64,000 bases of DNA from Onychomys torridus (GCF_903995425.1 NC_050453.1:26306435-26370434); one strand, 5' to 3'. Counted from the stretch's first letter, positions 44,347 to 55,577 are shown. Notes: generated from the sequence alone by a model not told the origin. Numbers and translations: made by a program.

Positions 44347-44665
44347 AGCGGCAGCAGTGCACACCTTTAATCCCAGCACTTGGGAGGCAGACGCAGGTAG
44401 ATCTCTGCGAGTTTGAGGTCAGCCTGGTCTACAGAGGAAGTTCCAGCACAGGCTCCAAAGCTACACAGAAAGACCTTGTCTCAAAAAGCAACAACAACAA
44501 CAAAATGTAGCCTTAGCCCCTCTAGACCACAGCTTCTATGTGCTGACCCCAAGGAAACACTTCCCAGAAGATGTCACCTCAATGATGCTGCCATCTTATT
44601 AGTCTCTGATTTTTCACTTCCTTGACCAGCATCCAATGTCCCAGTAAAGCATAGAAGACACTCTA
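43514..44665 (-). mobile_element. LTR-element internal region, antisense, non-coding
   Basis: TCCAAAGTCTCTCACCTCTG, GCTCAGTGTTTGACATACAG, TTGGTGGTCATCTCACAGCC, CTCACCCTGGCACACAGTGC, ACAGCTTCTATGTGCTGACC, CACTTCCCAGAAGATGTCAC and AATGTCCCAGTAAAGCAT recall a common rodent MaLR-like internal region. It continues directly from the LTR and is split by the B1 at 44295. No frame of note. Confidence 0.62.
44295..44505 (+). repeat. B1 SINE with (GGT)n(GGC)n head
   Basis: CAGGCAGTGGTGG head expanded to GGT x6 then GGC x9 (44299-44346), then CCCAGCACTTGGGAGGCAGA and a CAA-rich tail. Flanks TGTAACCTTAGTCC and TGTAGCCTTAGCCC are a 14-bp duplication with two changes. Confidence 0.92.
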
Positions 44666-44905
44666 TTACTGAGCTACACCCCAAGTCCCAAGACTAATTT
44701 CTGTTCAAGGAAGATTGAAGTTCTTTGTTGGTGAGAGGATGTAGGAAGACCGAAAAGGTCTAAACATATGAATAATTTTTTATTCTGAAAACAAATTAAA
44801 ATTTACTTGCTTAAAACAATTGCTCTCAGAATTTTTGGTTAGTCTCACCCACTTCACTGACTTCATTTTGTGCTGGGAAGAAAATATTTGAGAAGATTAA
44901 GCCTT

Positions 44906-44965
44906 AGTCTCTGTCTCTGTCTCTGTCTCTGTCTCTCTGTCTCTCTGTCTCTCTCTGTCTCTCTC

Positions 44966-45048
<83 letters not shown>

Positions 45049-45060
45049 ATGTATGTGTGT
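44906..45060. repeat. Compound (CTGT/CT)n(GT)n microsatellite
   Basis: CTGTCT units grade into a long CT run (to about 45031) and then a GT run, directly adjoining the B4 tail. Confidence 0.97.
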
Positions 45061-45061
45061 T

Positions 45062-45350
45062 AATTCAGGTGTGTACAGTGCCATGGTACCTGTGTGGAGA
45101 TCAGAAGACAACTTTCAGTGTCATCCTTGCCTGCCACTTTGCTGTGTTCCTCTGGTCTACCCCAGGGTTGCTGGCCCATGAACTTCCAAGGGATTCCCCA
45201 GTCTCTGTCTCCCATCTCCAAATATGTGCATCAGGACTATAGACATTCATGCCTCAGGTCCAAGTCTGCTTTGGGTTCTAGGGATTTGAACTCAGGTTCT
45301 CACAGTCCCATGGCAAATACCTTTAGTCCCTGAGCCATCTCCCAAGCCCA
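45062..45350 (-). repeat. B4-type SINE, antisense
   Basis: GTGTGGAGATCAGAAGACAA, CAGTCTCTGTCTCCCATCTC, GATTTGAACTCAGGTTCTCA and CCTGAGCCATCTCCCAAGCC are antisense B4 landmarks. Confidence 0.78.
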
Positions 45351-45354
45351 AGTT

Positions 45355-46065
45355 TTAAAATCCATTTTTATACTTCATTTCTGAATAATAGTGATCATAA
45401 CCCCCTCCCCAAGAAATACCACCCAGAAATTCGAAAAGTATTAAGATAGAGGAGATATGGTAGGTGTAACTTAGAGGATGCTTTGACTCCACAATAATTT
45501 CTGTCAGCTTGACCACCCCAAATAAACCACAGCAGTTAGAAACCACTGTTTGCTGTATAAATTGGTTCAGAGACAAAATCTTAAGCTCCTTTTCTAGCCG
45601 TCAAGAGTCCTTTGCTGTATTCCACAGAAAGAACTTCTGGAGCCAGCACTGAATTCAACTGAGAATGATGCCGTGGTGAAGCAAGTTCTTCAAATAAAAG
45701 AACAAGACCAACCAAAAGGCTACAAGCTTTTTTGTCTCTGCTAACCTAACTCTAAGGGGATTTTAGAGGGACAGGCTACCAGCAACCACAGAGGGACCGA
45801 ACTGGAGTGATGATGACTGTAAGTGAATTATGTGTAAATAGATGAAAGAGGGAAAAAAAAAACCGAATGAATCAAGGCTATCTTTCCTTGGCTTTGTCTC
45901 TGGCAAGAATGCCTGGAAGGTGAGGAGCTCAAGCAAAAGTTACTTTTCAACAGTAAGTTCACTTTCAGTGAAGAAGTCACAGAAGGCTCTATAATGGGAG
46001 GAGGGGAGGGGCTCCACACAGCTGGAGACAGAAGACATGTCTAAATGCTCGGAGAGTTACATCAC
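45355..46065. other. No recognised feature
   Basis: Unique-looking sequence. Confidence 0.5.
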
Positions 46066-46074
46066 GCGTATCTG

Positions 46075-46205
46075 TGCTGTTCAGGATGGCATCCACTAGC
46101 TACATGCGGTGACTTAAATTTGAATTAATTCAAATTAAATAGAATTCACAACTCGATTGCCCAGTTGTGCTAACCACATTTCCAAAAGTCATGACTGCTT
46201 TAACG
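46075..46205. mobile_element. hAT-Charlie-type MITE remnant (MER3-like)
   Basis: CTGTTCAGGATGGCATCCAC, TAGCTACATGCGGTGACTTA, AATTTGAATTAATTCAAATT and GTGCTAACCACATTTCC resemble the 'GCCACTAGCCACATGTGGC..TTTAAATTTAAATTAATT' track of an ancient non-autonomous hAT. Confidence 0.6.
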
Positions 46206-46209
46206 GACG

Positions 46210-46670
46210 GGTGGAGGGGCACTTACGTCATCAAAGAGCGTTTGATAGGCCAGTCCTGGATCCTTCTCCAACTCCAGAAAAGAAACAGGGGTGCAGGGTC
46301 CAAACTGACACAGAAAAGAGGAGACCGACTGGGGAGCAGAAGGGGTACTCGAAAGGTGAGGGGGTCTTCCTGAAAGTACTTCTTGCTGAATCAGAAGACC
46401 ATAGTTTTCCTTTTTAAACTTGAAACTTGAAAAATCACTACTTTAATTGATTCACTCATAACTCAGGGGAAAAAATAATGATACAGTGTTTGAGGGTCCC
46501 TAGCAAGAGGCCCTGATAGCTTGATCATTGTCTAAAACCAATCACGCAATAAGCCATTCCCAAGCATTTTTAAATCAACCTCTTAGTGCCTCACTCATAA
46601 ATGTGAACAGCAGACCATTCCAGAACTACAGAAAAATCTAAGACATACAAGTTTCCTATGGGAAAAAATA
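46210..46670. other. No recognised feature
   Basis: Unique-looking sequence; overlapping short frames at 46157-46417 and 46167-46373 have no support. Confidence 0.5.
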
Positions 46671-46677
46671 TATATTG

Positions 46678-46880
46678 GGCCTGGAAAGATAGCTCAGCAG
46701 TTAAGAGCACTGGCTGCTCTTCCAGAGGACTTGGGTTCGATTCCCAGCAACCACATGGCAGCTCACAACTGTCTGTAACCAGTACCCGAGGATTTGGCAC
46801 TCTCACACAGATATGCATGCAGGCAAAATACCAATGCACATAAAATTAAAAAAAATAAAAATAATAAAATTAAAATCCTT
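46678..46880 (+). repeat. B2 SINE
   Basis: GGGCCTGGAAAGATAGCTCA, TTGGGTTCGATTCCCAGCAA, ATGCATGCAGGCAAAATACC and an A-rich tail. Confidence 0.93.
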
Positions 46881-46884
46881 GAAA

Positions 46885-47749
46885 GAAGTGCCATTTAATT
46901 TTTTTTTCAATATGAGGAGGGAAGCTGTAGAGGGACAATGCGGAAATCATGAATCATGAAATTTTAAGAGGACATACCATACTTGATACCTTGAAAATGA
47001 AAAACTGGCAAGTGAAGTCACACAATTAAAAAGTAAATGAGTTAGTAGGAAATAAAAATACAATAGAAATAAAAGAATCAACTTTAAAGCCCAGGAAATT
47101 ATGTTAAGAAAATCTTCCAACAAGCTCATGCAAGCAAATAAATAGGCAAGATACTACTACTACTAACAATAACAACAACAATAATAATAATAAATAGATT
47201 TTAGTAAAAGAACTTACTATATTTAACAGAACTCACTTCTGTTTCATTATCTGTTAAATTCAGTGCTGACTCCAGAATTTCTGTTTGTGATATTATTATT
47301 ATCATCATTATCAACATCATTATTATCAGTATTATTATTTTCATCATCATCATTATCATTATTATTACTATTATTATTATTGGAGGCATTGTGAGGAAAG
47401 AAATCCAGAGAATCAATTTGAGGAGAATAACCTCAAATGCATAAGAAGTTCCATAAAAGAGAATAGGTGTGGGGAAGGAGGTTCAAAGAAACAATAGTAG
47501 AAAACTCCACAGAACTGAAGGCTATCACTTTTCAGCAAGGAAGAGGGAAGAGCCTTGTGAATCCAAGACAACAACTGACCGACAGGGTGAACCAAGATGC
47601 AGCATCGTGAAGTTAAAGGATGTCAGAGATAAATGAAGTGATTCATTGTAATATTCCAAAGCAACCAAAGATTATTAGTTGTAATTGACTCATATTTTTA
47701 TTTTTCTTTAAAGCAATGATTTAATAAAATACAATTTTATTATACATAC

Positions 47750-47750
<1 letters not shown>
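46885..47750. other. AT-rich unique sequence with two triplet runs
   Basis: Contains AAC/AAT triplets at 47160-47195 and TTA/TCA triplets at 47289-47382. The rest is unassigned. Confidence 0.6.
47289..47382. repeat. (ATT/ATC)n microsatellite
   Basis: Interrupted ATT and ATC triplets over about 90 bases. Confidence 0.92.
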
Positions 47751-47751
<1 letters not shown>

Positions 47752-47786
<35 letters not shown>

Positions 47787-47823
47787 CAGAAGTAAAGACA
47801 GTATTTGAGAGAGAAAGAGAGAA

Positions 47824-47880
<57 letters not shown>

Positions 47881-47950
47881 GGGAGAGGGAGGAAGGAAAG
47901 GAAGGAAGGAAGGAGGAGGAAGGAAGAAAAGAAGGGAGAAAGGAAGTAGG
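47752..47950. repeat. Compound (GT)n(GAAA)n(GGAA)n microsatellite
   Basis: About 16 GT units, a short unique bridge, then GAAA x13 and GGA-rich purine sequence. Confidence 0.97.
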
Positions 47951-47954
47951 GGAT

Positions 47955-48490
47955 GAGCAAACAGAGTCATAAGCTATACTGAAACCTAAGTGATGATTAC
48001 ACAAAGTGTGGCATAATTGCCCAGAAGGCAATACATATGTTAGGTTTGTGATAAAAACAAAAACAACAAAACAAACAGACAAAAAACAAACAAACAAACA
48101 AACTCTGGGGGCAGGAGCAGAGAGAGGATGCCGAATGAGATCTGAGAGAGTTCGGGAGCCTGGCTGAGCAAGCGCCATGGTTTTGAATTTGTACCCTTCA
48201 TAGCCAGCTAAAAGAATCAACTTCTGTTGTAGCCCAACCAGCTCAGGTCGTTTTGTCAAGACTGCCCTTAGAAAAGAATCCCAGGGCCTGAAGAAATCTC
48301 TCTGAATTACACAACTTAAAAAACAAACAAATAAATAAACAAAACAAAAAAACAGTGTGTCCTACATTAAAACATTCCACTAAACTTAATAAACCTGAGC
48401 ATCAGAATACCATAAATTTACTCCAGATAGTGATTAATGATTGACTGATGAATGATTCAGCTTTAAATCCTTCATTTGTTTTTACCAGTC
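47955..48490. other. No recognised feature
   Basis: Unique sequence with two short AAAC-rich tracts (48056-48103, 48319-48352). Confidence 0.5.
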
Positions 48491-48491
48491 T

Positions 48492-48681
48492 TCTAGAAGT
48501 ATTTTATTTTTTATCCATGTGTACAATTTGTCAGAGTGTATGTGCTCATGAGTGCAATGACCGAGGAGACCAGAAGAGGGAGCTAGAGTTACAGGCAGTT
48601 GTGTATTGTGAGCTGCCCAGTGCAAACTCAGGTCCTCTGGAAGAACAGGAAATGTTCTTGATCACTGAGCCATCTCTCCAG
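48492..48681 (-). repeat. B2/B3 SINE, antisense
   Basis: GAGTGTATGTGCTCATGAGT, GACCAGAAGAGGGAGCTAGA, GTTACAGGCAGTTGTG, TCACTGAGCCATCTCTCCAG. Confidence 0.85.
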
Positions 48682-48982
48682 GTCTGTACCAAAACCATTC
48701 AAGCACTAATACACTCCAGAGAGCCAAGAGGGTGGAAATATAGTTTCTGCTCTCAAGAAGCTCTCAGTCTTCCTGCTGTTTATGAAGGTCATTGTAGGTA
48801 GCATCACCCCTACTCTGGTCTGCTTTTCTTTGGCAGAAGGTGATGTTTTTCTCTTGTGTAGAAGCCTAGTTCAATTGCTGATTCCTTTCAGTGATTTTCA
48901 CTTACCATTGCAATATTCTGGTTTAAAATGTTGCTATGAAGAAGTTGGCTGTTGCCGTACCTTTGAAAGTAATGCATGATGT

Positions 48983-49165
48983 CAGGCAGTGGTGGTGCCC
49001 ACCTTTGATCCCAGCACTCTGGAGGGAGAGGCAAGCGTATCTCTGGGTCTACAGAGCCAGTTTCAGGACAGCCAGGGCTATAGAGAGAAACTCCATTTCT
49101 GAGGGAAAAGAAAGGAAGGAAGAAAAAGAGGAAGGGAGGGAGTTGGAGGGGTGGGCAGGGAGAAA
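48983..49165 (+). repeat. B1 SINE with purine tail
   Basis: CAGGCAGTGGTGGTGCCC head, TTTGATCCCAGCACTCTGG, GGACAGCCAGGGCTATAG, then a GGAAG-rich tail. The middle lacks GAGTTCAAGGCC, an internal deletion. Confidence 0.88.
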
Positions 49166-49169
49166 AAGA

Positions 49170-49675
49170 AAGTTAACACATTTATTTCCCCTAACTGAAC
49201 TTCAGAGCTTATCACTGGTTTTCAGACAAAGCGTGGTCAGGATGGCTTTCATTTAACTGAAGCAATTCAGAGGATATCATAGATACTCTGAAAACATGGT
49301 TGTCCCCTTTCACTGGCTTTAGAAAAATTTTAGTCAGGTTCTTTGCAAAAGGTCTCTTGCCCTAACTCCTCCGTCATCCCCATCCCCTTTGCTGACTGTG
49401 TACCATGTACTTACTGGTTTGCTAAGCCTTCCCTGAGCTCTGTCTGCTTTGATGGTCAACTTCTCTATTGCATTCATAATTTTAGTTATTTCAATATTTA
49501 ACCTAAATGTTTCTCTTTCTGCAGTTTGTTTATGGACTACAAATCTCTGTTGAAGTTCTGAAAATGTCTGGTTTATTTTTTAACATATAAGTCATGGTTA
49601 CTGTGAGGTCCCTGTACAATGACTCACATATGGATTTCCTATGGGTTTCATGGTATTGTCTGATGCTGTCCTTAT
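49170..49675. other. No recognised feature
   Basis: Unique-looking sequence. Confidence 0.5.
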
Positions 49676-49677
49676 CT

Positions 49678-49877
49678 TTTTTTAAATTTATTTATTTATT
49701 TGTTTTTTATGTACATTGATGTTTTTGCTTGCATATATGACTGTGTGAGGGTGTCAGATCTCCTGGAACAGGAGTTACAGACAGCTGTGAGCAGCCATGT
49801 AGGTGCTGGGAATTGAACCTGGGTATATCTGGAAGAACATCCATTGTTCTTAACTGTTGAGCCATGACTCCAGCCCT
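49678..49877 (-). repeat. B2 SINE, antisense
   Basis: TTTATTTATTTATTTG tail, AGGAGTTACAGACAGCTGTG, GTGCTGGGAATTGAACCTGG, GAGCCATGACTCCAGCCC. Confidence 0.92.
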
Positions 49878-50169
49878 GTTTTCCTTACCGTGTATCTGTC
49901 TAGACCTATTTATTAGGTTGCCTACTAATGTTTTTAGTAATGATGAGTGTTGCATACTCATACAGACAATTTGAGACTCCGTTGTTAATACTTCCAGGGA
50001 GGATACGCTTTCTTGTGAGAGCAGGTCAAGCTGACCTATTCTAGAACTGTGCTAAGTAGAATCTAGATTTTAGGCTTTGTGGGGCTGTTCTATTTCTTGG
50101 TGTGCCTCAATTTCTAATGGAGCAGTGATGCATGTCAAGAAACTCATCTCTTTAGAGGTCCTGAAGCAG

Positions 50170-50235
50170 AGTTTGGGGTTTTTGTTTGTTTGTTTGTTTG
50201 TTTTGTTTTTTTTGTTTTGCTTTGTTTTTTTAAAT
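50170..50235. repeat. (GTTT)n / T-rich tract
   Basis: Five GTTT units then T-rich sequence; no SINE body attached. Confidence 0.85.
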
Positions 50236-50463
50236 CTCTCCCAGCACTGTGAGAATATTTACTCAGTTTCCTGGCTTCCAGGTTGTGACTTAAAAACCAG
50301 CAAATGACACAACAGAGAAAAAGCACAGGGAAAGCAAATGCTGAGCTAGGCTTCTGTCTCCAAGCTCTTGGCTTGTAGGGCCTGACGTCTGCCCTGATTC
50401 TGCAGCTCCCAAATGCCTTAAACAGACTTTTTTTTAAAAAGCCCCTTTTATAAGGGGCTAGAT

Positions 50464-50620
50464 GGGCTGGAGAAATGGCTCAGAGGTTAAGAGCACTGAC
50501 TGCTCTTCCAGAGGTCCTGAGTTCAATTCCCAGCAACCACATGGTGGCTCACAACCATCTGTAATGAGATCGGGTGCCCTCTTCTGGCCTGCAGGCATAC
50601 ATGCAGGCAAAGTGCTTTAG
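50464..50620 (+). repeat. B2 SINE
   Basis: GGGCTGGAGAAATGGCTCAG, CTGCTCTTCCAGAGGTCCTG, CCTCTTCTGGCCTGCAGGCA; 3' tail short or lost. Confidence 0.92.
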
Positions 50621-50776
50621 AAATCTAATTGTTTTGTTAGAAGTGCAGCTCAAATTGTATGGAACATACTGAGCATCCCAAACTCGTCTGTCTCATGATG
50701 ACTTTATGTTTCAGCTTGCCAAGAGCAAGGATTATAGAAGAAAGCTAAGACACTCAACACAGAATTGTTTTCTTTT

Positions 50777-50936
50777 GAGGTTGGACAGATTGCTCAGTGG
50801 TTAAGCACACCTATTGTAGTGCAGCTCACAACTATCTGTAATTCCAGATTCAGCAGATCTGATGCCTTTGGCTTCTAAGTTTATCTACACACACACAAAA
50901 AAAAATTAAAATTAATAAAAATTAAAAAAAAAATAC
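50777..50936 (+). repeat. B2 SINE, internally deleted
   Basis: GAGGTTGGACAGATTGCTCA, AGTGGTTAAGCACACC, then directly AGTGCAGCTCACAACTATCT, skipping the B-box region. Confidence 0.75.
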
Positions 50937-51060
50937 TTGGGAGTGGTAGAACACACTTTTAATCCAGCACTCGGGAACAAGAGGCCAGCCTAGTCTATAT
51001 GGTAAGTCCCTGGCTAGGCAGGGACTTACATAGTGAGACCTCGTCTCAAGATAATATCAA
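50937..51060 (+). repeat. B1 SINE, rearranged
   Basis: TTGGGAGTGGTAGAACACAC, TTTTAATCCAGCACTCGGG, GAGGCCAGCCTAGTCTATAT, then a hairpin-like segment (51003-51028) and GAGACCTCGTCTCAAG. Confidence 0.78.
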
Positions 51061-51985
51061 GATAATAATAATATCAATTACCATTGGTAATTTTTTTAAA
51101 CTACCTTTTTTTTTTTTTTTTATAACCTTCGAGAATCAAGCCCAACCTAACCTCCCAGCTGCAATGGCCCAGCTCTTGCTTTACCAAAAGAAAAAAATAA
51201 ATAAACATGTTCATTTCTTAGGTTCACAAACAAGCCTCTATTATGGAGTAGCTTCCACTGGCTGACATAGGAGGGCCTTGCTGCACTTTTCATGAGTTCC
51301 AGGCGTTATGAGCTCACAGACAGAACTCATTCCTCCTTTGTCCACACAGGAAGAATTCCATCTATCCCACACCACAGCACAACATTCCTTTGCTAGTCTC
51401 TGTCTATCCCATGCTGTATCTTGCTGACAGCTCCATCATAATTTGGGAAAGTATCAGATAAAATAATCGTTTAATCCCAACTAATGGGGGCATTTACTAT
51501 TGATTTACAAAAGATAGTTGCTTCTAACTTATATATTTAATATTGACTTTATGAAATGTGACGCAATGAAGAGAAACATAAAAATTCTCCATCATTTTGT
51601 CATCATTACTTAGTCTATTAAACTGTTTTATGCTGCTGTGAAATTTGTTGAAAATCAGAGTGCTAATTCAGAAATGCAAAGTTCATTGATTTCTCTTCAT
51701 TTCTATCTATGTATAAATTCAACATAAAGGGAAGGTTGCAGGCAACTAATTGTGTAATTGAATTCTACTAATTTTTAATCGTAAAATATTTTGAGGCAGC
51801 AATTTTTAAAAGGAGATGTATTAAATGTTAGAGCTAGAAAGAATCTTAGTTCAACTACCTCCTGAAGTCTTAATTTCTTTCTTAAAATATAACTGTATGA
51901 AAATACTTCACTTTGCATATGAAAACATAGACCCAACTTAATGCTAATGAGAAGAAATAAACAAAAAAGACATTTAAAAAACTAC
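51061..51985. other. No firm feature; AT-rich
   Basis: Poly-T at 51106-51121, then AT-rich unique sequence. 51825-51870 (TTAGAGCTAGAAAGAATCTT) hints at an old MIR/L3 piece. Confidence 0.45.
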
Positions 51986-51989
51986 AGTG

Positions 51990-52175
51990 TGAACTGGTCG
52001 GTGGTGGCACATACCTTTAATCCAAGCACTTGGGAGACAGAGGCAGACAGGTCTCCAAGTTTGGAGCAAGCCTGGTTTACAGAATGAGTTCCAGGATGGC
52101 CAGGGGGACACAGAGAAACCCTGTCTTGAAAACAACAACAACAACAACAACAACAAAGCAAAAAGCAAACAAACA
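51990..52175 (+). repeat. B1 SINE
   Basis: CTGGTCGGTGGTGGCACATA, AGGCAGACAGGTCTCC, GGATGGCCAGGGGGACACAG, AACCCTGTCTTG and a CAA-rich tail. Confidence 0.93.
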
Positions 52176-52179
52176 AAAA

Positions 52180-52600
52180 ACTACAATGCAAACCCCACTT
52201 TTCTGTTCCCCTTTCTTAGATACATTTGGGATGCTGCCATATACCAAGCAATCAAACACCCATGTTCCCTCTCAAGTTACCTGCTGTCCGTAGTCAAATA
52301 CCTACCCAGAAACAGAGAGTTATGTGAGCTGCATGCAAGGGGACCAAAAGAATTAATAATTTTGCATAAGGAATTCAGAAAAAAATCCATGCTAGAGTTA
52401 AACAATGAGAGGAGAAAAGTAATACTTCTGTTAGAATTATTGGGAAGAAATTTAGCCTAAAAACAATAAGAAAAACAGAAGGTTGGAGATGTAGATGGGG
52501 ATAGGTGTGGAAAGTCAGAATATACCATACAAAGGGACTGAACATTTCCCCATGGGGAGCTGCAAATGTCCCATGATCCATCGGGTTTTTCACAAAACAA
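52180..52600. other. No recognised feature
   Basis: Unique-looking sequence. Confidence 0.5.
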
Positions 52601-52605
52601 CCATG

Positions 52606-52803
52606 GAGGTTTGGAGAGATGGTCCAGTGGGTGAAGTGCTTGCTAATTCCGGCACCCAGGATGTTGAAATAGGAGGAATCCTCCAGCTGGCTAGCCAGTC
52701 AGTCTACCTGAATCAGTGAGCCCCAGGTCCAGTAAGAACATCTGTCTCAAAAATAAGGCAGATTGAGAAAGACATCCTCTAGCCTAGACATGCATCCTTG
52801 CAC

Positions 52804-52804
<1 letters not shown>
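52606..52804 (+). repeat. B4-type composite SINE
   Basis: TTTGGAGAGATGGTCCAGTG, GTGAAGTGCTTGCTAATTCC, CCAGCTGGCTAGCCAGTCAG, ATCTGTCTCAAAAATAAGGC; its tail is the AC run that follows. Confidence 0.8.

Positions 52805-52853
<49 letters not shown>
52805..52853. repeat. (AC)n microsatellite
   Basis: About 23 AC units at the B4 tail. Confidence 0.98.
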
Positions 52854-52855
<2 letters not shown>

Positions 52856-52888
52856 TATGTCAACATTTTATATTGGTGATAGAATGGG

Positions 52889-53115
52889 TGTGGTGGTTTG
52901 CAAGAAAATGGCCACCAAAGGGAGTGGCACTATTAGGAGGTGTGGACTTATTAGAGGAAGTGTGTCACTGTGTGGGAGGGCTTTGAGGTCTCTTTTGCTC
53001 AAGCTTCCCTCAGTGTGGCAGTCAGTTGACTTCCTATTGTCTGCAAGATGTAGCACTCTCAGCTCTGCTGTGGTCATGGTGTCTCTTGACAGCAATAAAA
53101 ACCTAAACTAAGACA
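52889..53115 (+). mobile_element. Short MaLR-type solo LTR, internally deleted
   Basis: TGTGGTGGTTTGCAAG start, AGGAAGTGTGTCACTGTG, GGGCTTTGAGGTCTC, GTGGTCATGGTGTCTCTTGA and AAACTAAGACA end. At 227 bp it is shorter than the copies at 19828 and 62024 (about 360-376 bp), mainly lacking the part that precedes TGGTCATGGTGTCTC. Flanking ATGGG and ATAGG could be a 5-bp duplication. Confidence 0.87.
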
Positions 53116-53119
53116 ATAG

Positions 53120-54290
53120 GGATATACTAGTGGCTGGGAACAACACAATTGTTTAGATAAGACAGTCTTGAGCAGTGGCATAGTTATCTGTGTGCATTGG
53201 TCTTCCTCTATTGACACATATGTGAAGGATCTAATTTAAAGATAGATGGTGAGGAAAAAAAATAATTTAAACTAGATAAAATAGGTAGGTGGTGAGTCCC
53301 TTACTACAGATAAGAGATAAGGAGGACTTTTGAAGGGAAGGGGGGATTGATGAGTTCCAGATGGTTCCTCTGAGTGACATTTGGAGAGAAGTTTTGATAC
53401 GGACATCTGTAGAATGGCTGACCTATACTTCTTTTCTCTAGAGAGCTCTTTAGCCCATTCACATGGCTATTGCAAGATTTGCCTAATTTTACATGATTTT
53501 TGATGTGATTCCTATGCACTGGTCATTCTCTGTGTCTCGGCAGACTGGATATCCAGGGAGAAGCAGGAAACTCTTATGGATAGCTCGTTGGGGAAGAAAA
53601 TTACTTCTTTCCTTCTCCTATTCCCCTACATTTCTAGGTTTGTGAATGAGTTCAGTTGCTGTACTGATTAAAATAGAGTTTGTACCAGTGAAACAATGGG
53701 CATTACTTCAGCAAGTACTGGATTACTTTCCTCATGTACTGAGTCTAGAATTGACTATTCAAGGATTGATATGCTTTTCAAGGGAATGCCCAGAAATTCA
53801 AAGCATTTCATTCCCATTTCTTTCTGTAATGATCCTTTTTATCCCCATGGTGCAAAGATGACTCTGTTATCACCAGACATTACATCCTTATTACTGCATC
53901 CCAGCCGGTAATAAGAATGAAATGGGAATGGACATAAGCATGCTGTCTGTACACTTTTGAGCTATGAAACAAACAACAACAACACCCTGACTATCCCAGG
54001 AGACCTACACAAGAAATTCCCCTTTGTTCAGAATTATGACAAATGACCACACATACATGCAAAATAGCCTGAGATATTAAGTTATTTAGCCAGGTATGTT
54101 GGTGTCAGAATAAATTGTGATTTGTAGGAAAGAATATATATTATAGATACAGAAGTAGCTGAGCCTGCCAGTCAATTTTCTGTTGAAATACAGGGAGTAG
54201 AGTGTCTGTATATACTATAGGGTTTGTTGATCATTCTTATATACAGGTACCCACAAAGAGAGAAAAGAAGGCTGAGGTTTTTAAGGTTGG
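53120..54290. other. No recognised feature
   Basis: Unique-looking sequence. A 12-base inverted pair (CATTCCCATTTC at 53809, GAAATGGGAATG at 53919) is present but without MITE features. Confidence 0.45.
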
Positions 54291-54296
54291 GAAGAT

Positions 54297-54469
54297 CTCT
54301 TTTTGTTTGTTTGTTTGTTTTAGTTTTTCGAGACAGGGTTTCTCTGTGTAGCTTTGTGCCTTTCCTGGATCTCACTCTGTAGACCAGGCTGGCCTCGAAC
54401 TCAAAAAGATCCACCTGGCTCTGCCTCCCGAGTGCTGGGATTAAAGGCGTGTGCCACCACTGCCTGGCA
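54297..54469 (-). repeat. B1 SINE, antisense, cricetid-type
   Basis: GTTT tail, CGAGACAGGGTTTCTCTGTG, TAGCTTTGTGCCTTTCCTGG, GGGATTAAAGGCGTGTGCC. GGGAAGATCTCTT before and GGGATGATCTCTT after are its near-exact duplication. Confidence 0.95.
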
Positions 54470-54479
54470 AGGTGGGATG

Positions 54480-54962
54480 ATCTCTTGAGAACAGAGGTTA
54501 GCCTGCCTTTACAGATGCCTTTCCTCCGCCCACCCACACCCCACTTTAATTTCTCTCTTTCACAGGTGAGAAGAAGTGTTTAGGGTTCCAAGACAATATT
54601 GAGCCACAAGTCCAGACTTGAGGACAACCTTGCAAGCATCATAAGTATTACTGGAACAAACAGTGTAGATTTTGTTATGGTAGCAAACAGTAGTTTTGCT
54701 ACAGAAGAGGTACAGTGCACTTATGGTTAGTAGAGATTATCAGAATGCTCCAGGTCAAGTACCCACCTTGATTCTTAATTCCAAAAGTATTCCCATATCC
54801 CAACTATATCTTTCAAGGGGAGTTTATAGCTTCTGCCATCAAGGCATGGAGTGTGGTGTACATTCCCCAAGCCTTGAATCTAAGCTGGCTATGGGAATGA
54901 TTTTGCTTGATAAAATACCATGAATGTGCATCGGTGTTAAACTCACGACTCAGAAGACATTC
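54480..54962. other. No recognised feature
   Basis: Unique-looking sequence leading into the tandem repeat. Confidence 0.5.
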
Positions 54963-55577
54963 TGCACCGTGCCTCTTGAAAATTTGTCTCCTCCATGTGA
55001 GACAAATAAATGATGAGAACCCCAAGATCCAGTCACTTTCATTGGCCTAGCCCATACCTAGTCCATGTGAGCAAGGCCGTCTTAGAGCATATAGGTTCCA
55101 GGAAACATCCTAGCCATTTTATTTTTGTTGTTACATTTATTAAGCGTTTATGTGTGTGAGCACATGTTGCACCGTGCCTCTTGAAAATTTGTCTCCTCCA
55201 TGTGAGACAAATAAATGATGAGAACCCCAAGATCCAGTCACTTTCATTGGCCTAGCCCATACCTAGTCCATGTGAGCAAGGCCGTCTTAGAGCATATAGG
55301 TTCCAGGAAACATCCTAGCCATTTTATTTTTGTTGTTACATTTATTAAGCGTTTATGTGTGTGAGCACATGTTGCACCGTGCCTCTTGAAAATTTGTCTC
55401 CTCCATGTGAGACAAATAAATGATGAGAACCCCAAGATCCAGTCACTTTCATTGGCCTAGCCCATACCTAGTCCATGTGAGCAAGGCCGTCTTAGAGCAT
55501 ATAGGTTCCAGGAAACATCCTAGCCATTTTATTTTTGTTGTTACATTTATTAAGCGTTTATGTGTGTGAGCACATGT
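54963..55577. repeat. Perfect 3 x 205 bp tandem repeat
   Basis: Copies start at TGCACCGTGCC at 54963, 55168 and 55373. By eye all three 205-base units are identical. The last bases (TGTGTGAGCACATG) belong to the tail of the RSINE1 at 55560, so the right break lies inside that SINE. 205 is not a multiple of three; open frames on minus repeat per unit and are incidental. Confidence 0.93.

Noticed and set aside
47708..48259. 183-codon open frame on minus
   Set aside because: Most of it is the GT/GAAA/GGAA microsatellite (Ser-Phe-Leu and Thr-His repeats).
55039..55435. Two identical 63-codon minus frames 205 bases apart
   Set aside because: Same DNA unit repeated; no coding signal beyond the duplication.
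54963..55577. Satellite DNA or centromeric array
   Set aside because: Only three units, and a unit includes ordinary unique sequence and a SINE tail.
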